A program made the translations under genes and the position numbers. The notes beneath the pieces were generated by a model. The model was not told the DNA's origin. It did no database searches and was given only the letters and a program-made list of their open reading frames with translations. Below, piece by piece: positions 31,916-40,293 of a stretch of 50,895 nt of DNA (position 1 is the stretch's first letter; each line of letters begins with the position of its first letter). Location: positions 1-50,895 of the forward strand of contig JBLHRR010000022.1 in the NCBI GenBank assembly GCA_047626155.1. Reading direction: 5' to 3'. The DNA is from CALGLS01 sp047626155 (GTDB lineage Bacteria; Bacteroidota; Bacteroidia; Chitinophagales; Saprospiraceae).

Positions 31916-33157
31916 TTGAAAATACTCGTTCTCGGCGGTGGTATCATTGGGCTTTCTAGCGCCTGGTACCTTCAGAAAGCTGGCCATGAAATTATAGTGT
32001 TAGATAAAAAAGAATTCCAGGACGGATGTTCCTATGGAAATGCGGGTATGATTGTACCCAGTCACATAATTCCTTTGGCTGCGCCGGGAATGATTGCTAA
32101 GGGAATCCGTTGGATGTTTGATGCCGAAAGTCCATTTTATATTAAACCCCGGATGGATTTGGATTTGCTGCGTTGGGGATGGTTGTTTTACAAATCAGCT
32201 ACAGAAGAGAAAGTGCGAAAAGCAGCGACTGTTTTACGTGATTTTAGCTGGATGAGTAAAAGGCTCTATAGCGAAATGGCAGAACAGGACGGTTTGGAAT
32301 TTGCGTTAAAAGAAAAGGGAATCCTCATGATCTATCAGTCGAAGCATGGGGAAGAGGAAGAATTGGCTGTAGCAGAAAAGGCGAAGCAATTAGGTATAAA
32401 GACAAATCAATTATCGGAATCAGAATTACAAGCATTAGAGCCGAATTTTAAACTTAGGGCAAAAGGGGCTGTTCATTATCCTGGTGATGCACATTTGTCT
32501 CCGGCCTTATTGATGTCCAAAATAAAAGAGCGATTAACTTCCGAGGGCGTTCACTTTCATGGCGGTGTAACAGTGAATGGTTTTGAAAAACAAAAAGGAA
32601 AAATAATCGGAGTGCAAACCACTAAAGGTCTTTATCGCGCAGATGCATTTGTGGTGGCCGGAGGTTCCTGGACACCTACCTTTACACGTAACTTGGGTTT
32701 ACGGTTGCCCATGCAAGCAGGGAAAGGCTACAGCTTTACCTTGAACAACGCACAACCAAACCTAAAACATCCGGCTATTCTCTCGGAAGCCAAAATAGCA
32801 GTGACACCAATGCAGTCCGATCTTCGTTTTGCCGGGACAATGGAAATAGCAGGGCTAAATGAAAAAATAAACCAACGGCGGGTAGATGGTATTTTAAAGT
32901 CCATCCCAGACTACTATCCAGAACTAGATTTGGTTTCTAAAAAACCAACCAATATATGGAGTGGATTACGACCTTGTACGCCAGACGGTTTACCTTATAT
33001 AGGTAAATGCCCAGAATATGAGAATGTATTGTTAGCGGCAGGACATGCAATGATGGGCCTGAGCCTAGGAACTGGAACAGGGAAGTTGATTCAAACGCTG
33101 ATAGATGGGGAGGATATTGGTCTTGATATAAATTTATTTAGGGTTAACCGATTTTGA
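31916..33157 (+). CDS. D-amino acid dehydrogenase-like FAD oxidoreductase (DadA family)
   Basis: A 413-aa flavoprotein. ILVLGGGIIGLSSAWYLQKAGHEIIVLDK (3-31, given here as the nucleotide-binding beta-alpha-beta with GxGxxG) is followed by GCSYGNAGMIVPSHIIPLAAPG, hallmark of DadA and related amine oxidases, and by the C-terminal WSGLRPCTPDGLPYIG and GHAMMGLSLGTGTGKL. Such enzymes deaminate D-amino acids or oxidise hydroxyproline epimers. The start is TTG at 31916. It is followed by cotH-like and methyltransferase genes at gaps of 18 and 34 bp, but these do not suggest a common pathway. Confidence 0.88.
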   Translation: MKILVLGGGIIGLSSAWYLQKAGHEIIVLDKKEFQDGCSYGNAGMIVPSHIIPLAAPGMIAKGIRWMFDAESPFYIKPRMDLDLLRWGWLFYKSATEEKVRKAATVLRDFSWMSKRLYSEMAEQDGLEFALKEKGILMIYQSKHGEEEELAVAEKAKQLGIKTNQLSESELQALEPNFKLRAKGAVHYPGDAHLSPALLMSKIKERLTSEGVHFHGGVTVNGFEKQKGKIIGVQTTKGLYRADAFVVAGGSWTPTFTRNLGLRLPMQAGKGYSFTLNNAQPNLKHPAILSEAKIAVTPMQSDLRFAGTMEIAGLNEKINQRRVDGILKSIPDYYPELDLVSKKPTNIWSGLRPCTPDGLPYIGKCPEYENVLLAAGHAMMGLSLGTGTGKLIQTLIDGEDIGLDINLFRVNRF

Positions 33158-33175
33158 AAATTAAAATTCATTCAG

Positions 33176-34570
33176 ATGAAAAAGATAAACTTACTTTTAT
33201 TTCTCGTTCTTTTGTTATCTACCTGTAAGTCAGATGAGGAAGAGCTGACTCCTACGACGGGCAATAATTCAGGAGGGAACCCCAGTCCTGATTTCGAGGT
33301 AAGTACAATTATTCCAAATGGTGATGAAGCCTATCTTACGGAGAACTCTGACTATATTTTTGACCAAGAGAAAATACACACTTTCGAACTCAATATTCCT
33401 TTATCGGATTATGAGAAAATTAATGGAGACCCGGCGGCTGAAGAATACGTAGAAGGTAATCTGATCTTTGAGGGAGATACCATTAGTCCTGTTGGTATTA
33501 GGTATAAAGGATCTATTGGCGCTTATGTTGGTTGTTTATCCGGCGGAGATTGGGCTAATCCGTCAGGTCATAAAACCTGCACTAAACTTTCCATGAAAAT
33601 AAAAATCAATTGGGAAGGTCGCGAGGAAAGATTCTATGGGCTAAAAAAACTTCAGTTCCATTCAATGAACAATGATAAATCTCAAATGCGAGAGCGATTA
33701 GGATATTGGTTCTTTCGGGAAATGAATGTACCGGCTCCTCGCTGTGTACATGCTCGGCTGAAAATCAATGGTGTTTTTATCGGAGTGTTCGCTTTAGTGG
33801 AACAAATAGATGGCCGTTTTTCACGATATAATTTTGAAGATGGTAATGGAAACTTATACAAAGAAATTTGGCCACTTCATTCCAATGGTCAACCATTTCC
33901 GGAATCGGAATACCTGGATCATTTGAAAACAAATGAAGATGAAGACCCTAGCGCTTCCTTAATAAGAACCTTTGCACAAGCAATAGCAGAAGCGGAAGAA
34001 GAGGAACGTAAAAGTATTGTTGAGGAATGGATGGACATGGGTGAAGTCATTTCCTATGCTGCTGTAGACCGTACCATTCGAAATGACGACGGGGCTTTTC
34101 ATTGGTACTGTAACGGGAGTACTTGCTCACCACATAACTTTTATTGGTATGAAGAACCAAGTGCAGAAACGCTTCACCTCATTCCCTGGGACCTGGATCA
34201 TGCCTTTGAGAACATCATTTCAAATGTAAACCCAGTAACACCTGTTGCTAACGATTGGGGCGAAACATCTTCAGATTGCGAACCATTTAGCTATGGTAGT
34301 TTTGGCCTGAAACAACGATCTGCTGCTTGTGATAAACTAATTGGTACCTGGGCGAGTTATACAGATGAGTATAATGAAAAATTAACAATCTTTAAGAATG
34401 GTCCCTTGTCTATTGGAAACGCAAATGTAATGTTGGATAAATGGGAAGCGCTGATTAGAGGCTCTCTAGAAGAGGCGGAAAATGCACATGGAGATGCTAT
34501 TTCGATTAGCAGCTGGGAAACAGAAATGGAACGCTTAAAAGAGAAATTGGAATTTGCTCGAAATAATTAA
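33176..34570 (+). CDS. CotH kinase-domain lipoprotein
   Basis: A 464-aa lipoprotein with signal ending LSTC (Cys17) and a low-complexity Ser/Thr/Gly linker. The CotH domain begins near residue 60 (HTFELNIPLSDYEKI) and includes GLKKLQFHSMNNDKSQMRERL, VPAPRCVHARLKINGVFIGVFALVEQID and the metal-binding-like LIPWDLDHAFEN. CotH proteins are atypical kinases in spore formers; in Bacteroidota they are surface or secreted and their substrates are largely unknown. The lipobox suggests that this one is anchored. It lies between dadA and a methyltransferase gene in the same direction. Confidence 0.88.
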   Translation: MKKINLLLFLVLLLSTCKSDEEELTPTTGNNSGGNPSPDFEVSTIIPNGDEAYLTENSDYIFDQEKIHTFELNIPLSDYEKINGDPAAEEYVEGNLIFEGDTISPVGIRYKGSIGAYVGCLSGGDWANPSGHKTCTKLSMKIKINWEGREERFYGLKKLQFHSMNNDKSQMRERLGYWFFREMNVPAPRCVHARLKINGVFIGVFALVEQIDGRFSRYNFEDGNGNLYKEIWPLHSNGQPFPESEYLDHLKTNEDEDPSASLIRTFAQAIAEAEEEERKSIVEEWMDMGEVISYAAVDRTIRNDDGAFHWYCNGSTCSPHNFYWYEEPSAETLHLIPWDLDHAFENIISNVNPVTPVANDWGETSSDCEPFSYGSFGLKQRSAACDKLIGTWASYTDEYNEKLTIFKNGPLSIGNANVMLDKWEALIRGSLEEAENAHGDAISISSWETEMERLKEKLEFARNN

Positions 34571-34604
34571 TATAATTCCTCAAAGAACTATAATTAAAAT
34601 ATTA

Positions 34605-35534
34605 ATGTCAATAAACGTAAGTGAATGTGCCTCCTGCCAGTCTACTCAATTTCGGGAGCTGATTACAACCAAAGCGCAAATGCATCCTTCCAATGAAACC
34701 TTTACTTTTCAGCAATGCGAAAACTGTAATTTGGTTTTTCTGAACCCCCGAGTACCATTAAATAAACTCAAAGAATACTACACTGATTTTTACTTGCCTT
34801 ATCGAGGAGCAGACGCTTGGGGTAAATACAGCAATCGCGTTGAGTCGAGCCAAAAACAACTGGATAAAAAACGGGCACACTGGATTGGTGAATATCAAAC
34901 CATTAATAAAGATAGCGTCATTCTAGATATCGGCTGCGGAAAGCCCACCTTTCTAGAAGCTTGCGCCAAACAATACCATTGTAAAACCATTGGCCTGGAC
35001 TTTACGAATGAAGGCTGGAAAGAAAACCCAGAGCGATATAAAAGTCTTGACCTTCGTGTTGGAGAAGTTGGAAGCCTAACAAGAGAAATACAACCTGATG
35101 TCATTACGATGTGGCATTACCTCGAACACGATTATGACCCGGTAAAAACATTAAAACAATTAAAGGCTATTGCTCATAAGGATACCATACTAATCATAGA
35201 AGTCCCTAATTTTGATTCTGATAGTCGCAAAAAATATGGAGCTCATTGGGCGGGTTATCATACTCCGCGGCATACTTTTTTATTCTCGCCCGATAATCTT
35301 TCCTTGCTATTAGAAAGATCTGGTTGGAATCCAAAAAAAATAAATACTTATGGGACTTTAGATCCTTACGTTTTATATTGGATGAGTGAGATGGAACAGA
35401 AAGATATCGAATGGGATAAGAATATGGAGACGGAATTTTTTAATTACGTTTTGGGCATGATGGCTTTTTTGCCAAAGCGAATTAATGCAAAGAAAAGATC
35501 TTTAGGAATTATGACGGGGATTGCGGGTTTATGA
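34605..35534 (+). CDS. Zinc-ribbon class I SAM methyltransferase
   Basis: With ATG at 34605 the protein has 309 aa. A longer frame from 34554 overlaps cotH and adds 17 residues without similarity. The N-terminus is a zinc ribbon with Cys8, Cys11, Cys38 and Cys41 (ECASC, QCENC), then LVFLNPRVP. The methyltransferase domain has VILDIGCGKPTFLEA (SAM motif I), a middle MWHYLEHDYDP and FDSDSRKKYGAHWAGYHTPRH. The combination zinc ribbon plus Methyltransf_23-type domain occurs in sugar or small-molecule C-methyltransferases; the substrate is unknown. The stop is three bases from the end of the convergent CrtA-like gene. Confidence 0.85.
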   Translation: MSINVSECASCQSTQFRELITTKAQMHPSNETFTFQQCENCNLVFLNPRVPLNKLKEYYTDFYLPYRGADAWGKYSNRVESSQKQLDKKRAHWIGEYQTINKDSVILDIGCGKPTFLEACAKQYHCKTIGLDFTNEGWKENPERYKSLDLRVGEVGSLTREIQPDVITMWHYLEHDYDPVKTLKQLKAIAHKDTILIIEVPNFDSDSRKKYGAHWAGYHTPRHTFLFSPDNLSLLLERSGWNPKKINTYGTLDPYVLYWMSEMEQKDIEWDKNMETEFFNYVLGMMAFLPKRINAKKRSLGIMTGIAGL

Positions 35535-35537
35535 TAT

Positions 35538-36221
35538 TTATAGCTCCTCCAAACTTCCTTCAATTTTATAAGGCTGAAAGCGCGCAAATAACTCCTCGCT
35601 ATACCAATCCAATTCCCTTGTCATCTTAATGGCGGTAGCATGCTCCTTACTTTTGTAAGCAAACTGTTGGACAGCTTCTTTGTTTTTCCAGATGCTAAAC
35701 GTTGCCATTTGGATGATCGGTATCTCCCCAATACCTTTTGTATATAATAAATCAGGATTATTCAATAGCCTTTTCTGTGAAGTGGGTACATAAGTCCAGA
35801 AACGATAAAGCTTGGAAGGTTTGATGGTAGCTCGGGTGATGATGGCCAGTTGAGGATTGTTTTCGTCTAACTCCGGGTGAGCTACAAAAGGATTCTTTCC
35901 AGACCATTCCCCTTTGGCTACAATGTTTTTCATGTAGTAGGTGCGACGGCCAATACTGTGATTACGATAGCGCTTCATCAGTTTAGAATGTTCAAAAAAA
36001 GCATTCGCTTGGACTTCCGATTCCCATATTTGTAACAAGGCGTACACAGACCAGTCCGGTAATGGATTAAAGCCCATTCCTTTTCCACTGCCCATTAATT
36101 TATAAAATTGTTGGCCATCTGTATTCGCCAAAGAGCCATGTGCGAATTGCATCATCCCAAATGCCCAAACCTTATTGTAAATGCCCTGATATTTGAAAAA
36201 GGTGAGGGTGGTAATTTGCAT
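35538..36221 (-). CDS. CrtA-like monooxygenase (spheroidene monooxygenase family)
   Basis: A 227-aa protein with the full CrtA-type pattern: TLTFFKYQGIYNKVWAFG at the start, FYKLMGSGKGMGF near 45, WSVYALLQIWESE, and the C-terminal LLYTKGIGEIPIIQMATFSIW and WYSEELFARF. CrtA adds a keto group to acyclic carotenoids and has been reported to be a heme enzyme. No carotenoid genes are in the window, so the true substrate may differ. It lies 24 bp downstream of hemA on the same strand, which would couple it to heme synthesis. Confidence 0.85.
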   Translation of the reverse strand: MQITTLTFFKYQGIYNKVWAFGMMQFAHGSLANTDGQQFYKLMGSGKGMGFNPLPDWSVYALLQIWESEVQANAFFEHSKLMKRYRNHSIGRRTYYMKNIVAKGEWSGKNPFVAHPELDENNPQLAIITRATIKPSKLYRFWTYVPTSQKRLLNNPDLLYTKGIGEIPIIQMATFSIWKNKEAVQQFAYKSKEHATAIKMTRELDWYSEELFARFQPYKIEGSLEEL

Positions 36222-36245
36222 AATTTAATTGAAGACTGTTGATAT

Positions 36246-37523
36246 TTAACTCAACTGTTTGACTGGGGTTCCATTCTTTGATGGTGGAGATAATTTGCCG
36301 GGTAAGTTTTTAGCTGCAATCATAGGAACAGAAATACAGCGACGCTCCATATAGTCGAGCATACGTTGAAAGAGGTCTCTGGTCTCTTCATCCATTTCAT
36401 CCAAATCTTTTTTAAAGACAACATCAACAGCGTGCTTTTTAATGGATTTGATTTCTGCAGGAATATGTGAGAATACCTTTTCGTTTTGGCGTTCTTTATA
36501 AATGGTGTGGAACTCTTCCAATCTCTCTTCGAGCAAAATTTTTGCTTTGATGACTTCTTTTTTGCGGAAGCTAAGGTTTTGACCTGCTAATTCGCGTAGA
36601 CTTTCTATTCCGATATAGCGGCAATTAAACTGTTCCGTTACTTCTGTAGCTACATTGTTAGGAACCCCTAAGTCAATGATTACTTTTTCATCAGTATCGC
36701 TAGTCAATAAAGAAGTATAATTTGAAACGTTGATAACAGGCTCTACGGCTCCGGTGCAAACAATCATTACATCGAAACCAGTTTTGTAATTTTCTAATTC
36801 AGATAAAGAATGACTGGTTCCACCAAATCGCTTAGCCAGAGAGACCGCTTTGCTTTCCGTTCTATTAAAAACGGTTACGTTCTTGAATTCATGTTTTACT
36901 AAAAATTTGCTAACAAGGTTATTCGTCTGCCCAGCCCCAATCATCAAAACCCTTGAATTTGGGTTAACCCGTTCTTTCAACATTTCGCGAATAGCTAGAG
37001 AAACAACAGAAACTGGTTTCTCTCCAATTCGAGTCAGCTCATAAACAGATTTAGCAGCCTCTACGGTATAGCGTAGGGCAAGGCGAATATCATCCCCAGT
37101 CAACCCCCATTCCTGAGATTGAGCATAAGCTTCTCGAATTTGACGGAGAATTTCTCTTTCTCCAACAACTAAAGAATCAATAGAAGAGGAAACTTCAAAA
37201 AGGTGGCGAATTGCAGACATGCCATGAAGTTCTTCCAGGTTGTCTATCGCCAATTTGATTTGATCGTCACTAAGAGAAGGATTGGCACTACGGAAAAGCT
37301 GCTCCGCAAATTGAGTTGGAATTGGTTTGCTATTGCTTACCAAGAAAAGGATGCGGTTGCAGGTTGCCAGATAAAGGAATTCATCAACACCGGTCTCCTC
37401 TTTTACTCTAGCCAATTGCTCAGACAGAGGAGACTCCTCGGTTGCAGCAATGACAAAGTCTCCCAAATCCCGTAGTGGAATGTGATGATGAGTCAATGTT
37501 ATGATGGTGTAATTACTTAGCAT
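36246..37523 (-). CDS. hemA: Glutamyl-tRNA reductase
   Basis: A 425-aa enzyme that reduces Glu-tRNA to glutamate-1-semialdehyde, the first step of tetrapyrrole synthesis in the C5 pathway. The nucleophile is Cys55 in YLATCNRILF; VVGEREILRQIREAY, RVLMIGAGQTNNLVSKFL (the NADPH-binding turn) and VIIDLGVPNNV follow, and the C-terminal dimerisation helices end the protein. The conserved His region THHH near 11-14 is present. A TACTTTTG box at 37561-37568 lies 38 bases before the ATG. The CrtA-like gene follows closely. Aminoacyl-tRNA is the substrate, as for several neighbours. Confidence 0.96.
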   Translation of the reverse strand: MLSNYTIITLTHHHIPLRDLGDFVIAATEESPLSEQLARVKEETGVDEFLYLATCNRILFLVSNSKPIPTQFAEQLFRSANPSLSDDQIKLAIDNLEELHGMSAIRHLFEVSSSIDSLVVGEREILRQIREAYAQSQEWGLTGDDIRLALRYTVEAAKSVYELTRIGEKPVSVVSLAIREMLKERVNPNSRVLMIGAGQTNNLVSKFLVKHEFKNVTVFNRTESKAVSLAKRFGGTSHSLSELENYKTGFDVMIVCTGAVEPVINVSNYTSLLTSDTDEKVIIDLGVPNNVATEVTEQFNCRYIGIESLRELAGQNLSFRKKEVIKAKILLEERLEEFHTIYKERQNEKVFSHIPAEIKSIKKHAVDVVFKKDLDEMDEETRDLFQRMLDYMERRCISVPMIAAKNLPGKLSPPSKNGTPVKQLS

Positions 37524-37898
37524 ACTTTATCTTTCTTTATTCTTCCCTCAAAAATACATACAAAAGTACTCTTACAGAGGCCTTGCCTGTGTCATAATTC
37601 TGTCAACACTCAGATTTAGAGGGAGTTGGCCATTTTTAGAGGCTATAAATCAACGGTTTTTCTCTTTGAACAGCAATAAAGAAACAAGAGAGTAACTCTA
37701 CTGTATTATTCCCCAAGAACCGTTACTTTTGCGCCACTTATTCTCTAAGGAGAAATGAACCATTTTTCAAACCTTTCTCGTTGAACAGAAGCAACGGTTA
37801 CAGAATTAACAATTAATTTTCTTTGAGGAACTTTCAAAAATCAAAATTTGTCAAAGAACGATAATCAATAACAATCAACTAACACAACCTACTATATC
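37524..37898. promoter_or_regulatory. Divergent promoter region hemA / aspS
   Basis: The 375-bp gap between hemA (-) and aspS (+) holds TACTTTTG for hemA (37561-37568, reverse) and TACTTTTG for aspS (37724-37731), both matching the -7 consensus; -33 boxes are unclear. AACGGTT (37652-37658), its inverse AACCGTT (37718-37724, touching the aspS box) and AACGGTT again (37793-37799) could form alternative hairpins, and TTTCTC with TTGAACAG recurs near 37660 and 37775. The aspS 5' UTR would be about 160 nt. No Asp-rich leader peptide is found. Confidence 0.45.
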
Positions 37899-39674
37899 AT
37901 GTACAGAACTCACGACTGCGGTGCACTCCGTTTATCAGATGCCGGAAAGGAAGTAACTTTAAGCGGATGGCTACAGACCAGCCGGGACTTTGGAGGAATG
38001 ACTTTCATTGACTTGCGTGATCGCTACGGCATCACTCAATTGGTTTTTAATATGGAAGATGATGCGGAGCTTTGCGCCCAGGCCCGAAAGCTAGGGAGAG
38101 AATTCGTTCTGCGTATTACGGGACAAGTTAGAGAACGAACGAATAAAAATCCAAATAGAGATACGGGAGATGTGGAGATTGAGATAAAGACGCTTGAAGT
38201 ACTAAATGCGGCTAAGACACCACCTTTTACCATTGAAGAAGAGACCGATGGAGGTGATGAAATTAGAATGAAATACCGTTACTTGGACTTGCGTCGAAAT
38301 AGTGTTCAACAAAACATCATTTTCAGATCTAAGCTGGCTATCGAAACGCGGAAGTACCTAGCCGAACAAAAATTTGTAGAAGTAGAAACACCTTGCTTGA
38401 TCAAAAGTACACCAGAGGGAGCGCGAGATTTTGTTGTGCCGAGTCGTATGAACCCTGGTCAGTTTTATGCTTTGCCGCAATCACCTCAGACTTTCAAACA
38501 GATTCTGATGGTAGCAGGTTTTGATAAGTATTTCCAGATCGTAAAGTGCTTTAGAGACGAGGACTTACGAGCAGATCGCCAGCCGGAATTTACACAGATA
38601 GACTGCGAAATGTCATTTGTGACACAAGAAGATATTTTAAATACATTCGAAGGATTGACGCAGTACTTGTTTAAAGAAACCATTGGTGTTGAATTACCTA
38701 AGTTTCCACGAATGTCTTATGATGAAGCCATGAAGCGTTATGGTTCTGATAAGCCAGATTTGCGATTCGGAATGGAGTTCGTGGAATTAAATGACTTAGC
38801 ACAAAACAAAGGATTTTCTGTTTTTGATAGTGCAGAATTGGTTGTAGGAATTTGTGCAGAAGGGGTAGCGGATAAATATTCAAACAAGGATATTAAGAAG
38901 CTGACCGAGTGGATGCAACGACCTCAGATTGGCGCCAAAGGTTTGGTTTATATCAAAGTAGGAGCTGATGGTTCTTACAAATCCTCTGTTGGGAAATTCT
39001 ATACTGACGAGCAACTAAAAGAATGGGCAGATCGCTTTGGTGCGAAATCCGGAGATTTATTGTTAGTACTTTCTGGCGAAGCGGAAAAAACTAGAAAACA
39101 ATTGAATGAACTTCGCTTAGAAATGGCACGTAATCACGGCTTGATGAAAGAGGGCGATTTCAAACCATTATGGGTTATTGACTTTCCTTTGTTGGAATGG
39201 GATGAGGACGCCAATCGTTTCCATGCAATGCACCATCCTTTCACCTCTCCTAAGGAGGCAGATGTAGAACGTATGTTAAACGGAGATCACGAAACGATGA
39301 AAAGCTTGAGAGCAGATGCTTATGACTTAATCATCAATGGTTCTGAGATTGGTGGTGGTTCCATTCGTATTCACGACCGAGCCTTGCAGTCCAGAAACTT
39401 TGACTTGCTTGGTTTTTCAAAAGAAGAAGCAGAAGCACAGTTTGGTTTCCTAATGGGAGCTTTTGAATATGGGGCACCACCGCATGGCGGCTTAGCTTTT
39501 GGTTTTGATCGATTGTGTGCTGTAATGAAAGGAAAATCTTCCATCCGTGATTTCATTGCGTTCCCTAAAAATAACATGGGAAGAGATATGATGATTGACG
39601 CTCCGAGTGTAATTGATCAAACGCAATTGGATGAATTGAGCTTAGGTTTGAACATTAAGGAAGATGCATCTTAG
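37899..39674 (+). CDS. aspS: Aspartyl-tRNA synthetase
   Basis: A 591-aa class II synthetase of the bacterial type. The OB-fold anticodon domain comes first (GKEVTLSGWLQTSRDFGGMTFIDLRDR), then motif 1, motif 2 as FRDEDLRADRQPEFTQID near 216-233, the bacterial GAD insertion (about 290-415) and motif 3 GGLAFGFDRLCAVM near 540. The long bacterial form may be discriminating or not; sequence alone does not settle whether it also charges tRNA-Asn. An 18-bp terminator hairpin follows. Confidence 0.98.
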   Translation: MYRTHDCGALRLSDAGKEVTLSGWLQTSRDFGGMTFIDLRDRYGITQLVFNMEDDAELCAQARKLGREFVLRITGQVRERTNKNPNRDTGDVEIEIKTLEVLNAAKTPPFTIEEETDGGDEIRMKYRYLDLRRNSVQQNIIFRSKLAIETRKYLAEQKFVEVETPCLIKSTPEGARDFVVPSRMNPGQFYALPQSPQTFKQILMVAGFDKYFQIVKCFRDEDLRADRQPEFTQIDCEMSFVTQEDILNTFEGLTQYLFKETIGVELPKFPRMSYDEAMKRYGSDKPDLRFGMEFVELNDLAQNKGFSVFDSAELVVGICAEGVADKYSNKDIKKLTEWMQRPQIGAKGLVYIKVGADGSYKSSVGKFYTDEQLKEWADRFGAKSGDLLLVLSGEAEKTRKQLNELRLEMARNHGLMKEGDFKPLWVIDFPLLEWDEDANRFHAMHHPFTSPKEADVERMLNGDHETMKSLRADAYDLIINGSEIGGGSIRIHDRALQSRNFDLLGFSKEEAEAQFGFLMGAFEYGAPPHGGLAFGFDRLCAVMKGKSSIRDFIAFPKNNMGRDMMIDAPSVIDQTQLDELSLGLNIKEDAS

Positions 39675-39710
39675 AGGATAGAAAGGTTAAGATAGCTTTG
39701 CAATAAAATT

Positions 39711-39751
39711 GACAAATGGCTACTTCATAAAATATGAAGTAGCCATTTGTC
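39711..39751. terminator. Hairpin terminator between aspS and gldH
   Basis: GACAAATGGCTACTTCAT (39711-39728) and its exact inverse (39734-39751) form an 18-bp stem with a 5-nt loop between two convergent genes. The T-tract is weak on both sides. Confidence 0.75.
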
Positions 39752-39775
39752 TTTGTGCAGCAAAAAATAATAATT

Positions 39776-40255
39776 TTAACGCTTTCGGCCGGTATCTTCT
39801 AGTTTAATAGACAGCCTCCGAATGCCTGGAAGAGGATTTACTCGCATGAACTGTTCGAGCGTAATGGTATGATCACCTATGGCGTTGAAGAAGGCACCCT
39901 GTTGGAGATTCACCCGTAAATTACACCACTCGCTATCGCAGTTGCCATACCATATGCCGGTTTTATCAGCAAAGTCAATAGGGAGGCGTTCCTTGATTCT
40001 TTTCCCGGAAGGGAATTGTGTTGCAACCTGCAGATAAATATTCTGAAAAGGGTATTCCATGGAATGGTTGACGTCAAGGTATAAGTTGTATACCATGCTG
40101 GTGTCTGCTATGGAAAAGGTGAAATCCAAACTATCCTGATAGCTCCACTGATCGGAAGTAATCACTTTGTTGGACTCAAAATAAAAATCTTCTTTGCAGC
40201 CAAGGAAAGAAAGTGTAGTACAAAAAATAAGGAGTAGAATATTGGTTTTTGTCAT
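39776..40255 (-). CDS. gldH: Gliding motility lipoprotein GldH
   Basis: A 159-aa lipoprotein with signal ending FLGC (Cys20). The order of conserved blocks fits GldH: FESNKVITSDQWSYQDSLDF, YNLYLDVNHSMEYPFQNIYLQ, the FPSGKRIKERL loop and HTITLEQFMR followed by LPGIRRLSIKLE. GldH is required with GldD, GldB and others for gliding in Flavobacterium. The gene lies 20 bp downstream of the PorE-like gene but has its own promoter (TTTG-N21-TAACTTTG) with the -7 box five bases before the ATG, so the transcript would be nearly leaderless. Confidence 0.88.
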   Translation of the reverse strand: MTKTNILLLIFCTTLSFLGCKEDFYFESNKVITSDQWSYQDSLDFTFSIADTSMVYNLYLDVNHSMEYPFQNIYLQVATQFPSGKRIKERLPIDFADKTGIWYGNCDSEWCNLRVNLQQGAFFNAIGDHTITLEQFMRVNPLPGIRRLSIKLEDTGRKR

Positions 40256-40260
40256 GAAAG

Positions 40261-40293
40261 CAAAGTTAGTGTTTATTATTTAATCACAACAAA
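40261..40293 (-). promoter_or_regulatory. gldH promoter inside the end of the PorE-like gene
   Basis: Reverse strand TTTG (40293-40290), 21-base spacer, TAACTTTG (40268-40261), then CTTTC and the gldH ATG. Both boxes and the spacing match the consensus. The -33 box lies in the last codons of the upstream gene. Confidence 0.65.

Noticed and set aside
37755..37784. Nine-codon ORF (MNHFSNLSR) in the aspS leader as an attenuator peptide
   Set aside because: It has no Asp codons, and no terminator follows it.
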